This document shows positions 20,581 through 27,948 of a stretch of 64,000 bases of DNA, piece by piece (position 1 is the first letter of the stretch; each line of letters opens with the position of its first letter). A program made the position numbers and the translations under genes. The DNA comes from Pseudomonadota bacterium (GTDB lineage: Bacteria > Pseudomonadota > Gammaproteobacteria > Steroidobacterales > Steroidobacteraceae), in assembly GCA_021851405.1 (NCBI GenBank), contig JAJZDW010000019.1:1-64000 (forward strand). Direction: 5' to 3'. The notes under the pieces were generated by a model, which was given only the letters and a program-made list of their open reading frames with translations, did not search any database and was not told the DNA's origin.

Positions 20581-21387
20581 TCAGCGGCCGAGCGCCATCG
20601 AAAAGGAGAGCAGACCGCCGCCTGGCAGCGGTGAGAATGCCACCCGCTGGCGCGGACTGCGGTTCAACCCCATGAAGGCATCGGTGAAGAACTCGGCGCA
20701 GAAGTTGCCGAGCGCCATGCCGAAGAGCGTGTCCGAGGGATAGTGCCAGCCGCCCTCGATGCGCGCCCACGCCGTGGCAAAAGTCAGTCCATGCAGGCCA
20801 ACATCGAGTGCGATGCGCTGCTCGTGGGTCACCGGAATCTCGCGCAGGTTGAGCATTGCGAGCTGCGTGTACACGGCAGAGGCCGTGGTGTGATTGGACG
20901 GGAAGCTGTGGTCGTTGAATCGGTTCGGCCGCTCGCGGTGCACCATGCGGCTGATCAGCGTATTGGATTCGATCGCGCTCGTCGCTGCGACCAAGTTGAC
21001 CAGATAGCCCTTGGCCTTATCTTCGAGCCAGGTCTTGCCGAACGGTCCGCTCGGGGCGAACAGCAGTGCTGCGATGTCGACACCGACCGATGCACTGCGC
21101 AGCCGGTAGCTCCAGCGGGTCGCGTTGGCTTCGGAGCCGAAAACCGGAGTGTGCGTCCGTCCCCACCGGGAGATGCGCTGGTCGAAGTGATCCACCTGCA
21201 GCAGTGCGGCGCCGGCCAGCGGACCCCAGACCCAGGGGTCGGAGGCCGCCGTGGCGGCCGCTCGGCGCACGCGGCTCCAGCCGGGTCGCACCGTCACGTG
21301 TTGTCCCCAGCGCGCAGCGCCCGGCAGCGTCGCGCAGCCATCGAGCGCGAACGCCGCCAGCAGCGCGAGCGCCCTGAGCGGCCGCAT
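20581..21387 (-). CDS. PAP2-family phosphatase, secreted or membrane-bound
   Basis: 268 residues with an N-terminal hydrophobic segment ending in DGCA, which could be a lipobox. The three phosphatase motifs are present: C1 HRERPNRF, C2 SFPSNHTTA and C3 GGWHYPSDT. PAP2 enzymes remove phosphate from lipid phosphates, undecaprenyl pyrophosphate or similar substrates at the periplasmic face. Its start codon directly abuts the stop of the upstream PAP2 gene, so the two form an operon. It converges on macB. Substrate unknown. Confidence 0.85.
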   Translation of the reverse strand: MRPLRALALLAAFALDGCATLPGAARWGQHVTVRPGWSRVRRAAATAASDPWVWGPLAGAALLQVDHFDQRISRWGRTHTPVFGSEANATRWSYRLRSASVGVDIAALLFAPSGPFGKTWLEDKAKGYLVNLVAATSAIESNTLISRMVHRERPNRFNDHSFPSNHTTASAVYTQLAMLNLREIPVTHEQRIALDVGLHGLTFATAWARIEGGWHYPSDTLFGMALGNFCAEFFTDAFMGLNRSPRQRVAFSPLPGGGLLSFSMALGR

Positions 21388-22239
21388 TCAGAATCTCTTG
21401 TAGAAGCCGACTGACACGCCGCGCGGCAGGATCTCGACCAGCAGGGGGATCTTGCGCTGCGACGCCCAATAGCCAAAGGCCGTGCCGAGCAGCCAGCCGG
21501 CGAGCACGTCGGATTGCCAGTGACCCTGGCTTTTCATGCGTCCATAGGCGTCGTACACCGGCAGCAGCTCGGCGGCCCAAATCCAGGGATACCGATGGCG
21601 GTAGTGGAGAATGAACGGGGTGACGAAACTGGCCTGCAGCGTGACTTCGCCGCTCGGGAAACTTTGATCGGTGCCCTGGAAAAAGGCGTTCGGACCCTGG
21701 CCTTGGAAGGGGCGTGCGCGGCGGAACGTGTATTTCAGCGCATCGGCCGCGAAGCCGGCGAATATCGATGCGTCGGCCGACTGCCAGAAGACGTGGCCGA
21801 GTCCCTTGTGGTTGCCGAGGAACAGCGCGCCGGCCGCTTCGGCGGCGACGGTGCCGAACTCCAGTCCCAGTTGGTTCGATCGGGAGAAAATCCCGTTGTT
21901 GTCCTGAGGCTTGAGCTTGTAGTCGATGCCGAAGGGTCCGTGGCTACTGCCTTCGTGGATGCGCATGGCGGCGAGGAACGCAACCGCGCCCGCCGTGGGC
22001 AGTACCCAGCGCTTGCGCCACCATGCGTGTGCGCCGAGATGCATCTTCTTGCCCGTCGCCGAACTCGCCGTTGTGGCCGCAGAGCTCGAGGGTGCGGATC
22101 GGTTCCGGGGGGCTGCGCCGGCCACGGCCCGGACCGGGGCGCACAGCTGCAGCATCACCAGGGGCACCGCCGGGAGCAGCCTGCGCAACGCGGTGCGCTG
22201 TGCGGTGATCGCGGTTTCCACTCCGACGGCTGCGTTCAT
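21388..22239 (-). CDS. PAP2-family phosphatase with altered second motif
   Basis: 283 residues with an N-terminal signal-like helix (about 20-42) and Ser/Ala linker. C1 reads KYTFRRARP and C3 GRMKSQGHWQSDV, both intact. C2 reads SFPSGEVT, where the usual PSGH His is replaced by Glu. That His normally acts as proton donor, so activity may be changed or lost. The protein ends in an aromatic-terminated strand (VSVGFYKRF) resembling a C-terminal outer-membrane signal, but this is speculative. GGAGG precedes the ATG. First gene of the two-gene PAP2 operon. Confidence 0.82.
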   Translation of the reverse strand: MNAAVGVETAITAQRTALRRLLPAVPLVMLQLCAPVRAVAGAAPRNRSAPSSSAATTASSATGKKMHLGAHAWWRKRWVLPTAGAVAFLAAMRIHEGSSHGPFGIDYKLKPQDNNGIFSRSNQLGLEFGTVAAEAAGALFLGNHKGLGHVFWQSADASIFAGFAADALKYTFRRARPFQGQGPNAFFQGTDQSFPSGEVTLQASFVTPFILHYRHRYPWIWAAELLPVYDAYGRMKSQGHWQSDVLAGWLLGTAFGYWASQRKIPLLVEILPRGVSVGFYKRF

Positions 22240-22538
22240 ATGGCCTCCAGACCCCGCGGTGCGACTGATCCGGTCCGCACGGTCTCTTGGGGCCCTGCGC
22301 CGATCTTCAGGCTCGGATGTGCTGAACTGGCATCGACGGATGCCGTAGATCGCGGAAAGGCCCGCGGCACGGCACCCGACGACGCTTAGAAGGGGCGCGG
22401 GGCGGATGGTTCCCTCAAGATACGCCTATTCCCGCCGCCTCGTCGCGGGTGCTGCACAATCATCACGTCCGCGCGGCCGCGGCCTCGGGGCGCGCGGTGT
22501 GGGTTGCTCTGCGGTGCCCCGCTGGTAAGCTGCTGCGC
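22240..22538. other. gene-poor divergent region
   Basis: About 300 bases between the PAP2 operon and the methyltransferase gene. It contains a small perfect hairpin, GGCATC-GACG-GATGCC, at 22329-22344 and the methyltransferase -10 box near its right end. I see no gene. Confidence 0.4.
22523..22531 (+). promoter_or_regulatory. possible extended -10 next to the methyltransferase start
   Basis: TGG followed by TAAGCT (three of six consensus bases) ends eight bases before the ATG at 22539; TTGCTC at 22504-22509 could be the -35. If used, the leader would be one base or less. Weak on its own. Confidence 0.25.
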
Positions 22539-23174
22539 ATGCACGCGTCTTCGCCTCCGGGTTTCGACGATGCGCTTCAGCGCTGGAACGAACGCTTCTC
22601 ACAACCGGGCTATCTGTTCGGGCGTGAACCGAATGCCTTTCTGGTCCAGCAGAGTGCGCGGCTGGTGCCACGCGCGCGCCTTCTGTGCGTGGCAGATGGG
22701 GAGGGCCGCAACAGCACCTGGCTCGCCGCCCGCGGCCACGAGGTGACCGCCTTCGACCTGTCTCCCGTGGCGGTAAACAAGGCACAGGCGCTGGCTGCGG
22801 AGCTCGGCGTCTCAGTCGAGTATCAGATCTCGGGCACCGACACCTGGGCGTGGAGTGCGGCGCAATACGATGCGGTCGTGGCGATTTTCATCCAGTTCGC
22901 CGCGCCCGCACAGCGAGCGGCGCTGTTCGCGGGAATGTGGCAGACCCTCAAGCCCGGCGGCCTGCTGTTGATCCAGGGCTATACGCCGAAGCAGCTGCAG
23001 TACCGGACCGGCGGTCCGCAGCAGCTCGATCATCTCTATACGGCCGAGCTGCTGCGCGAATTGCTGCCCGAGGCGCACTGGCTCGAGCTGCGCGAGCACG
23101 ACGCGGTGCTCGGCGAAGGCAGTGCCCATCGGGGGCCTTCCGCGCTCATCGATGCGGTGGCGCGCAAGCCCTAG
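22539..23174 (+). CDS. class I SAM-dependent methyltransferase, TehB-like
   Basis: 211 residues. The SAM-binding motif I is LLCVADGEGRNSTWLA (about residues 46-61) with the acidic end of strand 2 in VTAFDLSP; motif III follows in LKPGGLLLIQGYTPKQL. The layout resembles TehB and thiopurine-type methyltransferases that methylate small molecules, including tellurite and other metalloids. The real substrate is unknown. The ATG at 22539 fits the start of the conserved domain; no strong Shine-Dalgarno is seen. Confidence 0.8.
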   Translation: MHASSPPGFDDALQRWNERFSQPGYLFGREPNAFLVQQSARLVPRARLLCVADGEGRNSTWLAARGHEVTAFDLSPVAVNKAQALAAELGVSVEYQISGTDTWAWSAAQYDAVVAIFIQFAAPAQRAALFAGMWQTLKPGGLLLIQGYTPKQLQYRTGGPQQLDHLYTAELLRELLPEAHWLELREHDAVLGEGSAHRGPSALIDAVARKP

Positions 23175-23297
23175 CCGTGCGACCTGGGCGGCAATTTTCA
23201 GACGTGATCGGCGTCTCGGTCGCGGTGAGCGACGCCATCGCGTCGGTGTGTCGCGCTCGGTGACGGCACGGTGCGCAGCAGCAGGGGAGTGACTCTG

Positions 23298-24479
23298 ATG
23301 AGTACGCGATCGTTGCCTCGGGATGCCTGGCTGCTGTGCTTCTCCGCATTCAGCGCCGATCTCGGCTATCAGGGCGTCACGGCGCTGTTCCCGCTGTACC
23401 TGGTGTTCCAACTGCACGCATCGCTCTATGCGTACGGTGTCGTGACCGCGATCGCCTTCGGCGGCGGCGCGTTCGTGGGCTATCTCGGCGGACTCGCCGG
23501 AGATCGCTTCGATCGCAAGAAGGTGGCGATCGCCGGCAATGCGCTGATTCCGCTGATGGCGCTCGCGGGGCTCGCGCACTCGCTCGTGCTCTCGGCTCTG
23601 TTGTATGTGCTGGGCTGGTGGGCGCGGTATTTCCGCAGCCCCCCGCGCCGCGCGCTGCTGGTGAGCGCAACACCGCCGCCGGAGCGCGCGCGCGCCTTCG
23701 GCACGCTTCATGCGCTCGACATCGGCGGCGGAATGCTCTCGGCGCTGCTGGCGCTCGGGGCGCTGTGGATGAAAATCCCGATCGCAACGGTGATGCTCTG
23801 GGCGGTTGTGCCGCTGCTCGCCTCGACGGGGCTGCTGCTGCTCGTGCGCCGCGACGAGGTGCATGCGCAGCCGACCCCCGGCGCACCGGGTGCCCAGGCC
23901 CGTGTGCCACGCCAGACCGTGCTGCTGGCGCTGCTGGTGTCCGCCACCCTGTACGGCTTCAGCTTCTACAACCTGGGCTTTCCGATCATCACCGCGACCA
24001 CGGAGCACGTCGCGGCACGTTACGAGTGGGGTGTGCTCGCCTATGTGATCTACCTTGGCGTCTCGGCGCTCACCGGTTACGTGCTCGGCACGCGGCGGAC
24101 CTCCTCGGGCCGCGCCGTGTGGCTGTTCGGCTATCTGCCCTCGGCGCTCGGATCGGGTCTGATCGGCCTCAGCGTGGCGCTGCATCTGCAGCCAGCGGCA
24201 ACCTACCTCGCCGTCGCGGTGCTGGGGTTCGGTATGGGAGCGGTCGAGACCTTCGAGCCGACTCTCGTCTCCTCGCTCGTCAGCCACACGCGTCTCGGGC
24301 GCGGCATGGGCTTCCTGTCCGTGTCACGCGCTCTCGGGCAGTTCCTCTCGAACCTGGTCATGGGGCTGCTGTTCGTGTTCGGACCCGCCGTGCCCTATGC
24401 CTACGCGTTCGCCTCCGCATTGCTCGCCGCCGTGGTATTTGGCAGCGTCGAGCTCTTGGCTCGGCGCAGCGCGGCATAG
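23298..24479 (+). CDS. MFS transporter
   Basis: 393 residues with 12 predicted membrane helices. The MFS loop 2-3 motif is visible as GGLAGDRFDRKKVAIAGN (about residues 60-78). No substrate-specific signature was recognised, so it could export drugs or metabolites. The ATG at 23298 has GGGGAG upstream and is preferred over an in-frame Met nine codons earlier. It is followed by a non-coding region with an RNA gene candidate on the other strand. Confidence 0.85.
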   Translation: MSTRSLPRDAWLLCFSAFSADLGYQGVTALFPLYLVFQLHASLYAYGVVTAIAFGGGAFVGYLGGLAGDRFDRKKVAIAGNALIPLMALAGLAHSLVLSALLYVLGWWARYFRSPPRRALLVSATPPPERARAFGTLHALDIGGGMLSALLALGALWMKIPIATVMLWAVVPLLASTGLLLLVRRDEVHAQPTPGAPGAQARVPRQTVLLALLVSATLYGFSFYNLGFPIITATTEHVAARYEWGVLAYVIYLGVSALTGYVLGTRRTSSGRAVWLFGYLPSALGSGLIGLSVALHLQPAATYLAVAVLGFGMGAVETFEPTLVSSLVSHTRLGRGMGFLSVSRALGQFLSNLVMGLLFVFGPAVPYAYAFASALLAAVVFGSVELLARRSAA

Positions 24480-24493
24480 TGTCGCGTAGGTGC

Positions 24494-24522
24494 AAAAAAG
24501 AGGACCCCGCGCGGGCGGGGTC
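24494..24522 (-). terminator. intrinsic terminator on the minus strand
   Basis: GACCCCGC (24503-24510) pairs with GCGGGGTC (24515-24522) around loop GCGG. On the minus strand the stem is followed by CTC and six U residues (A-run at 24494-24499). The orientation points to a minus-strand transcript, although both flanking protein genes read plus. Confidence 0.75.
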
Positions 24523-24672
24523 GGTCGCTTGCTTGCATCGAGTCGTGCTTCTTTATTGTTCTCATGTGGCACGGTGCGGCATACGTCTGTGTTCGCAGCG
24601 TGCCCGTGCTTTCTCGGAATTTCTCTACGGTCGCGTGTTCTTCCCCCCGGAACCGCCGGGCGGTCCGCAGTG
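24494..24672 (-). ncRNA. candidate sigma-54-dependent small RNA
   Basis: A near-consensus sigma-54 promoter at 24683-24698 predicts a transcript start near 24672, and an intrinsic terminator ends it near 24494. This gives about 180 nt on the minus strand in a region without a convincing protein gene. The RNA contains GAACAAUAAAGAAG (24545-24558), an AAnAAnAA-type stretch like those bound by Hfq/Crc in CrcZ-class RNAs, in front of the terminator stem. Dyads lie 45-100 bases upstream, where enhancer-binding activators act. Existence and role are inferred; no homologue was recognised. Confidence 0.55.
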
Positions 24673-24682
24673 GGCAATTACC

Positions 24683-24698
24683 AGCAAACCCTGTGCCA
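24683..24698 (-). promoter_or_regulatory. sigma-54 (RpoN) promoter
   Basis: On the minus strand TTGGCAC, five bases, then TTGCT. This matches YTGGCACG-N4-TTGCW at every position except the G after GGCAC. The -24 GG and -12 GC have the required spacing. It reads away from the transglycosylase gene into the terminated RNA candidate. Confidence 0.6.
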
Positions 24699-24717
24699 AG
24701 TGGTCCTTCGGTGCCAG

Positions 24718-24774
24718 TGTCATGACATATCGGCACTGTATCGGCGCGCGAATGTGACGTAATGTCCACTTACG
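24718..24774. promoter_or_regulatory. dyad symmetries upstream of the sigma-54 promoter
   Basis: TGTCATGACA (24718-24727) is a perfect palindrome nested between GTGCC and GGCAC. CGTAA-N7-TTACG lies at 24758-24774. Their centres are about 50 and 94 bases upstream of the predicted RNA start, the second being a typical distance for a sigma-54 activator. Further GTAAC (24907-24911) and GTTAC (24927-24931) half sites lie near the transglycosylase start. Confidence 0.35.
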
Positions 24775-24953
24775 CGAAATGATTTCCCATATTCTTTGCG
24801 CGATGATTCGCTCCCGAGGGGTGCGCAGCGCCCAGAATTCAGTCGGTTGTAAGAAAAATCGACTGATTCTCGACGCCCGGAATCCCAAAAAATCGTAATA
24901 TTATCTGTAACTCTCTGATTTTGAAGGTTACTTACGCATAGCTCGAGGTGTAA

Positions 24954-27353
24954 ATGAAATCGACGGGCAACTTTAGGACGGTGCCCGGCGTGCTGCGCCT
25001 GCTCTCGACAGTTTTTCTGGCGACCTTCACCGCTCGGGCACTCGCGACCGATGCGGTTCTGCCCTGTCCGCCGCAGCTGCGCACCGCAGTGCACTTCTGG
25101 ATCCGCGTCTACACACAGATCGACACGAACGAAGGGTTCCTGCACGACCCAAATCATCTCGGCGTCGTCTACGCGACCGTGCGCTTCGCCCCGGGGAGTC
25201 CGCCGGCGCAACGTCAGGACATCGTGAATCGCGAACGCGACCGGATCGCCGCGCAGTTGCGCAGCATCGCCGCCGGAGTCCGGCCGCTCACGCCCCAGGA
25301 GCAGCGGATTCGGGCGCTGTGGGGGCCGCACCCGAGTCCGGCGCAGCTGCGCGAGGCGGCCGGAGAGATCCGCTTTCAGCTCGGCCAGTCGAACCGCTTC
25401 AAGGCGGGGCTGATCCGCTCCGGCGCCTGGCACCACGCGATTGCCCGGGCGCTCGCCGCGCACGGACTGCCCCCCCAGCTGGCGGCGCTGCCGCTGGTGG
25501 AGTCCGCCTACAACCCGCGCGCGTATTCGAAGGATGGCGCGGCGGGCCTGTGGCAGTTCATGCCCGGTACGGCGGAGCGCTTCCTGCACATCGACGCCGC
25601 GCTCGACCAGCGCTTCGATCCGTTCAGCGCGACCCTGGCGGCCGCACAGCTGCTCTCGTACAACTACCGGATTCTCGGCACGTGGCCGCTGGCGATCACC
25701 GCCTATAACCAGGGCGTTGCGGGCGTACTGCGCGCCGTGCACGCGGAAGGCACCCGCGACCTGGGTGTGATCGTGCGGCGCTATCACACGGCGATGTTCG
25801 GTTTCGCCTCGCGCAATTTCTACGCATCGTTCCTTGCCGCGCTGTATGTCGATCAGCATGCGCAGCGTTATTTCGGGTCGCTGCGGCGGCTTCCGGAGGA
25901 GCACTTCCAGGAGCTGACGCTGCCGGGCTACGTCTCCGTGGAGGCCATCGAGCAGGCCGCGAAGGTCGGCGCGGCCCGGCTCCGCGAGCTGAACCCGGGA
26001 CTGCGTCCTGCGGTGTGGGGCGGCGAGCTCGACGTGCCGAAGGGCTACCGTCTGCGTCTGCCGGCCGGCGGTGTGCGGTGGACCGTGGCGGCACTGCGGG
26101 CGCGTCTTGGCGCGCACGCGATTCTCGTCGCGCAACTGCGCCCGCCGGTGTATCGCGTGCAGCCGGGCGATACTCTCTCGGGTATCGCCGCCCGCTACCA
26201 CATCGATCTCTGGGCACTCGCGCGCTTCAACGGTATCCCGCTCGGCGGGATGCTGCGCATCGGTGAGCGGCTGCGTCTGCCGGGCGCCTCACGGCCGCCG
26301 GCACAGGCCGTCGCCCGGGCAGCGCCGGTGAGCGCCACTCCTGTGACGCTCGCGGCGGTCTACCGGGTACGTCCCGGGGACACTCTCACCGGGATTGCGG
26401 CACGGTACGGCGTCAGCCCAGCCGCGTTGGCCCAGCGCAACGGGATCGGGCTCAATACGCTCCTGCAGGTCGGCGAGCCGTTGCGCCTGGCGGCCCTCGC
26501 ACCCGCACGTGCGCCGCCGGCGCCTGCGTCTGCCGCAAGCGCCGCGCTGGCGGCGCTCTACCGAGTGCGTCCAGGCGATACGCTCAGTGGGATCGCGGCG
26601 CGTTATGGCATCAGCCCGAGCGCCTTGGCGCAGCGCAACGGCATCACGCTGAATACGTTCCTGCAGGTCGGCGAAGCGCTGCATCTGCCGGGGCGCGCGC
26701 CGAGCCCCGCCGTTCTCGCCGTGAACGTCGCCGCGGCCCCTGCGCCGGTGGCGCCAACGGCTCGAGCGGCCACTGGCGAGGCTTTGGCGGTCGCCCAGGC
26801 CGTCACGCGCGCGGCGCCGCCGGCGCCGGCCGAGGACCCCCAGCCGGTTTCCGCGCGCCAAGCCAAGGCTCTCGGGCCGATGCTCGGGCCCGAGGCCGAT
26901 CCGGCACGCAGCGTGGACCCGGCCAACTACCGGGTGGGTGCGAACGACACGATCCGCGTGGCGCCGGCGGAGTCGCTCGGCTACTACGCACAGTGGCTCG
27001 GGGTGAGCGCGATGGATCTGCGCCGCCTGAATCACCTCGCCTTTCATCAGCCGGTGAGGATCGGGGAGCGCATCCGCCTCGATTTTCATTTTGTGACGCC
27101 CCAGCAGTTCACTGCGCGGCGCCTCGCCTACCATCAGGCGCTCGAACAGACCTACTTTGCTCGGTATCGGATCGACGGAACGCGCAAATACGTCACGCGC
27201 AGCGGCGATTCGCTGTGGACCCTGACGCGGCGCTTCAGTGATCTGCCCGCGTGGCTGCTGCGCCAGTACAACCCGCACACGGACTTCTTCACCTTGCACC
27301 CCGGGACGCCGTTGGTGATTCCGCGTATCGTGCCGGCCGGCGCCGCCGGCTGA
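24954..27353 (+). CDS. mltD: MltD-type membrane-bound lytic transglycosylase with LysM repeats
   Basis: 799 residues. A signal peptide ends near ARALA (residue about 30). The transglycosylase domain carries catalytic Glu183 in LPLVESAYNP and then GAAGLWQFMPGTAERF. Three strong LysM domains follow (about residues 398-442, 470-513 and 536-580, each starting YRV-PGDTL), then two weaker LysM-like segments (about 658 and 746 on). It cleaves peptidoglycan glycan strands with 1,6-anhydro ends in the periplasm. E. coli MltD has two LysM, so this is longer than usual. A long A+T-rich leader precedes it. The L,D-transpeptidase gene follows by 22 bases. Confidence 0.93.
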   Translation: MKSTGNFRTVPGVLRLLSTVFLATFTARALATDAVLPCPPQLRTAVHFWIRVYTQIDTNEGFLHDPNHLGVVYATVRFAPGSPPAQRQDIVNRERDRIAAQLRSIAAGVRPLTPQEQRIRALWGPHPSPAQLREAAGEIRFQLGQSNRFKAGLIRSGAWHHAIARALAAHGLPPQLAALPLVESAYNPRAYSKDGAAGLWQFMPGTAERFLHIDAALDQRFDPFSATLAAAQLLSYNYRILGTWPLAITAYNQGVAGVLRAVHAEGTRDLGVIVRRYHTAMFGFASRNFYASFLAALYVDQHAQRYFGSLRRLPEEHFQELTLPGYVSVEAIEQAAKVGAARLRELNPGLRPAVWGGELDVPKGYRLRLPAGGVRWTVAALRARLGAHAILVAQLRPPVYRVQPGDTLSGIAARYHIDLWALARFNGIPLGGMLRIGERLRLPGASRPPAQAVARAAPVSATPVTLAAVYRVRPGDTLTGIAARYGVSPAALAQRNGIGLNTLLQVGEPLRLAALAPARAPPAPASAASAALAALYRVRPGDTLSGIAARYGISPSALAQRNGITLNTFLQVGEALHLPGRAPSPAVLAVNVAAAPAPVAPTARAATGEALAVAQAVTRAAPPAPAEDPQPVSARQAKALGPMLGPEADPARSVDPANYRVGANDTIRVAPAESLGYYAQWLGVSAMDLRRLNHLAFHQPVRIGERIRLDFHFVTPQQFTARRLAYHQALEQTYFARYRIDGTRKYVTRSGDSLWTLTRRFSDLPAWLLRQYNPHTDFFTLHPGTPLVIPRIVPAGAAG

Positions 27354-27375
27354 GCACACCTGCAGGATTTGAGCG

Positions 27376-27930
27376 ATGCCTATCATGCGAGCCATGCGAC
27401 TGCCCAAGATCACCCTGACGCTCACGCTGCTTCTGGCCGCCGCTGCCCAGGCCGCACCAGCCCCGCGCGTCGGCCGAGTGCCGCTGCTCTCCGATCCGTC
27501 TCTGCCGCACGTGCAGTACGTGCTGGTGAAGAAATCTGCCCGCCGCCTGTACCTGATGAACGGGAATCAGGTGGTGCGCTCCTTTCGCGTCCATCTGGGC
27601 CTGATGCCGACCGGGCCGAAGGAGCGCTCCGGGGACTACCGCACGCCGGTCGGCTGGTACCACCTGGTGCGGCGTGACCCGCGCAGCGAGTTCTTCCTGT
27701 CGATCCAGATCTCCTATCCGAACCGCACCGACCGCGCTCGTGCCCGTGCGCACCATTGGCAGCCGGGCGGGCAGATCATGATCCACGGGCTGCCGAATCA
27801 CCTGCACAGCTCCCTCTCGTACTACCTGCACAGCGACTGGACCGATGGCTGCATCGCCGTGTCGGATGCCAACATGATGCAGATCTGGATGATGACGCGC
27901 GACGGCATGCCCATCGACATCCAGCCCTGA
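27376..27930 (+). CDS. L,D-transpeptidase (YkuD domain) family protein
   Basis: 184 residues with a signal peptide (cleavage near AAQAAPA, about 27). The YkuD catalytic stretch is seen as IMIHGLPN and, further on, TDGCIAVSD with the nucleophilic Cys. These enzymes form 3-3 crosslinks in peptidoglycan or attach proteins to it. The usual SxGC reads TDGC here. Several Met codons are possible starts; the third, MRLPKITL, gives the most typical signal peptide. It is in the same direction as the transglycosylase, suggesting a cell-wall operon. Confidence 0.85.
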   Translation: MPIMRAMRLPKITLTLTLLLAAAAQAAPAPRVGRVPLLSDPSLPHVQYVLVKKSARRLYLMNGNQVVRSFRVHLGLMPTGPKERSGDYRTPVGWYHLVRRDPRSEFFLSIQISYPNRTDRARARAHHWQPGGQIMIHGLPNHLHSSLSYYLHSDWTDGCIAVSDANMMQIWMMTRDGMPIDIQP

Positions 27931-27948
27931 GGCCCGGCGCGGTACCTG

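Noticed and set aside
24625-24888. Minus-strand ORF of 87 residues ending VIAHCGPPGGSGGKNTRP, with an internal Met at 24723
   Set aside because: No Shine-Dalgarno, no family recognised, and the sigma-54 promoter lies inside the frame. The non-coding RNA reading explains the promoter and terminator better.
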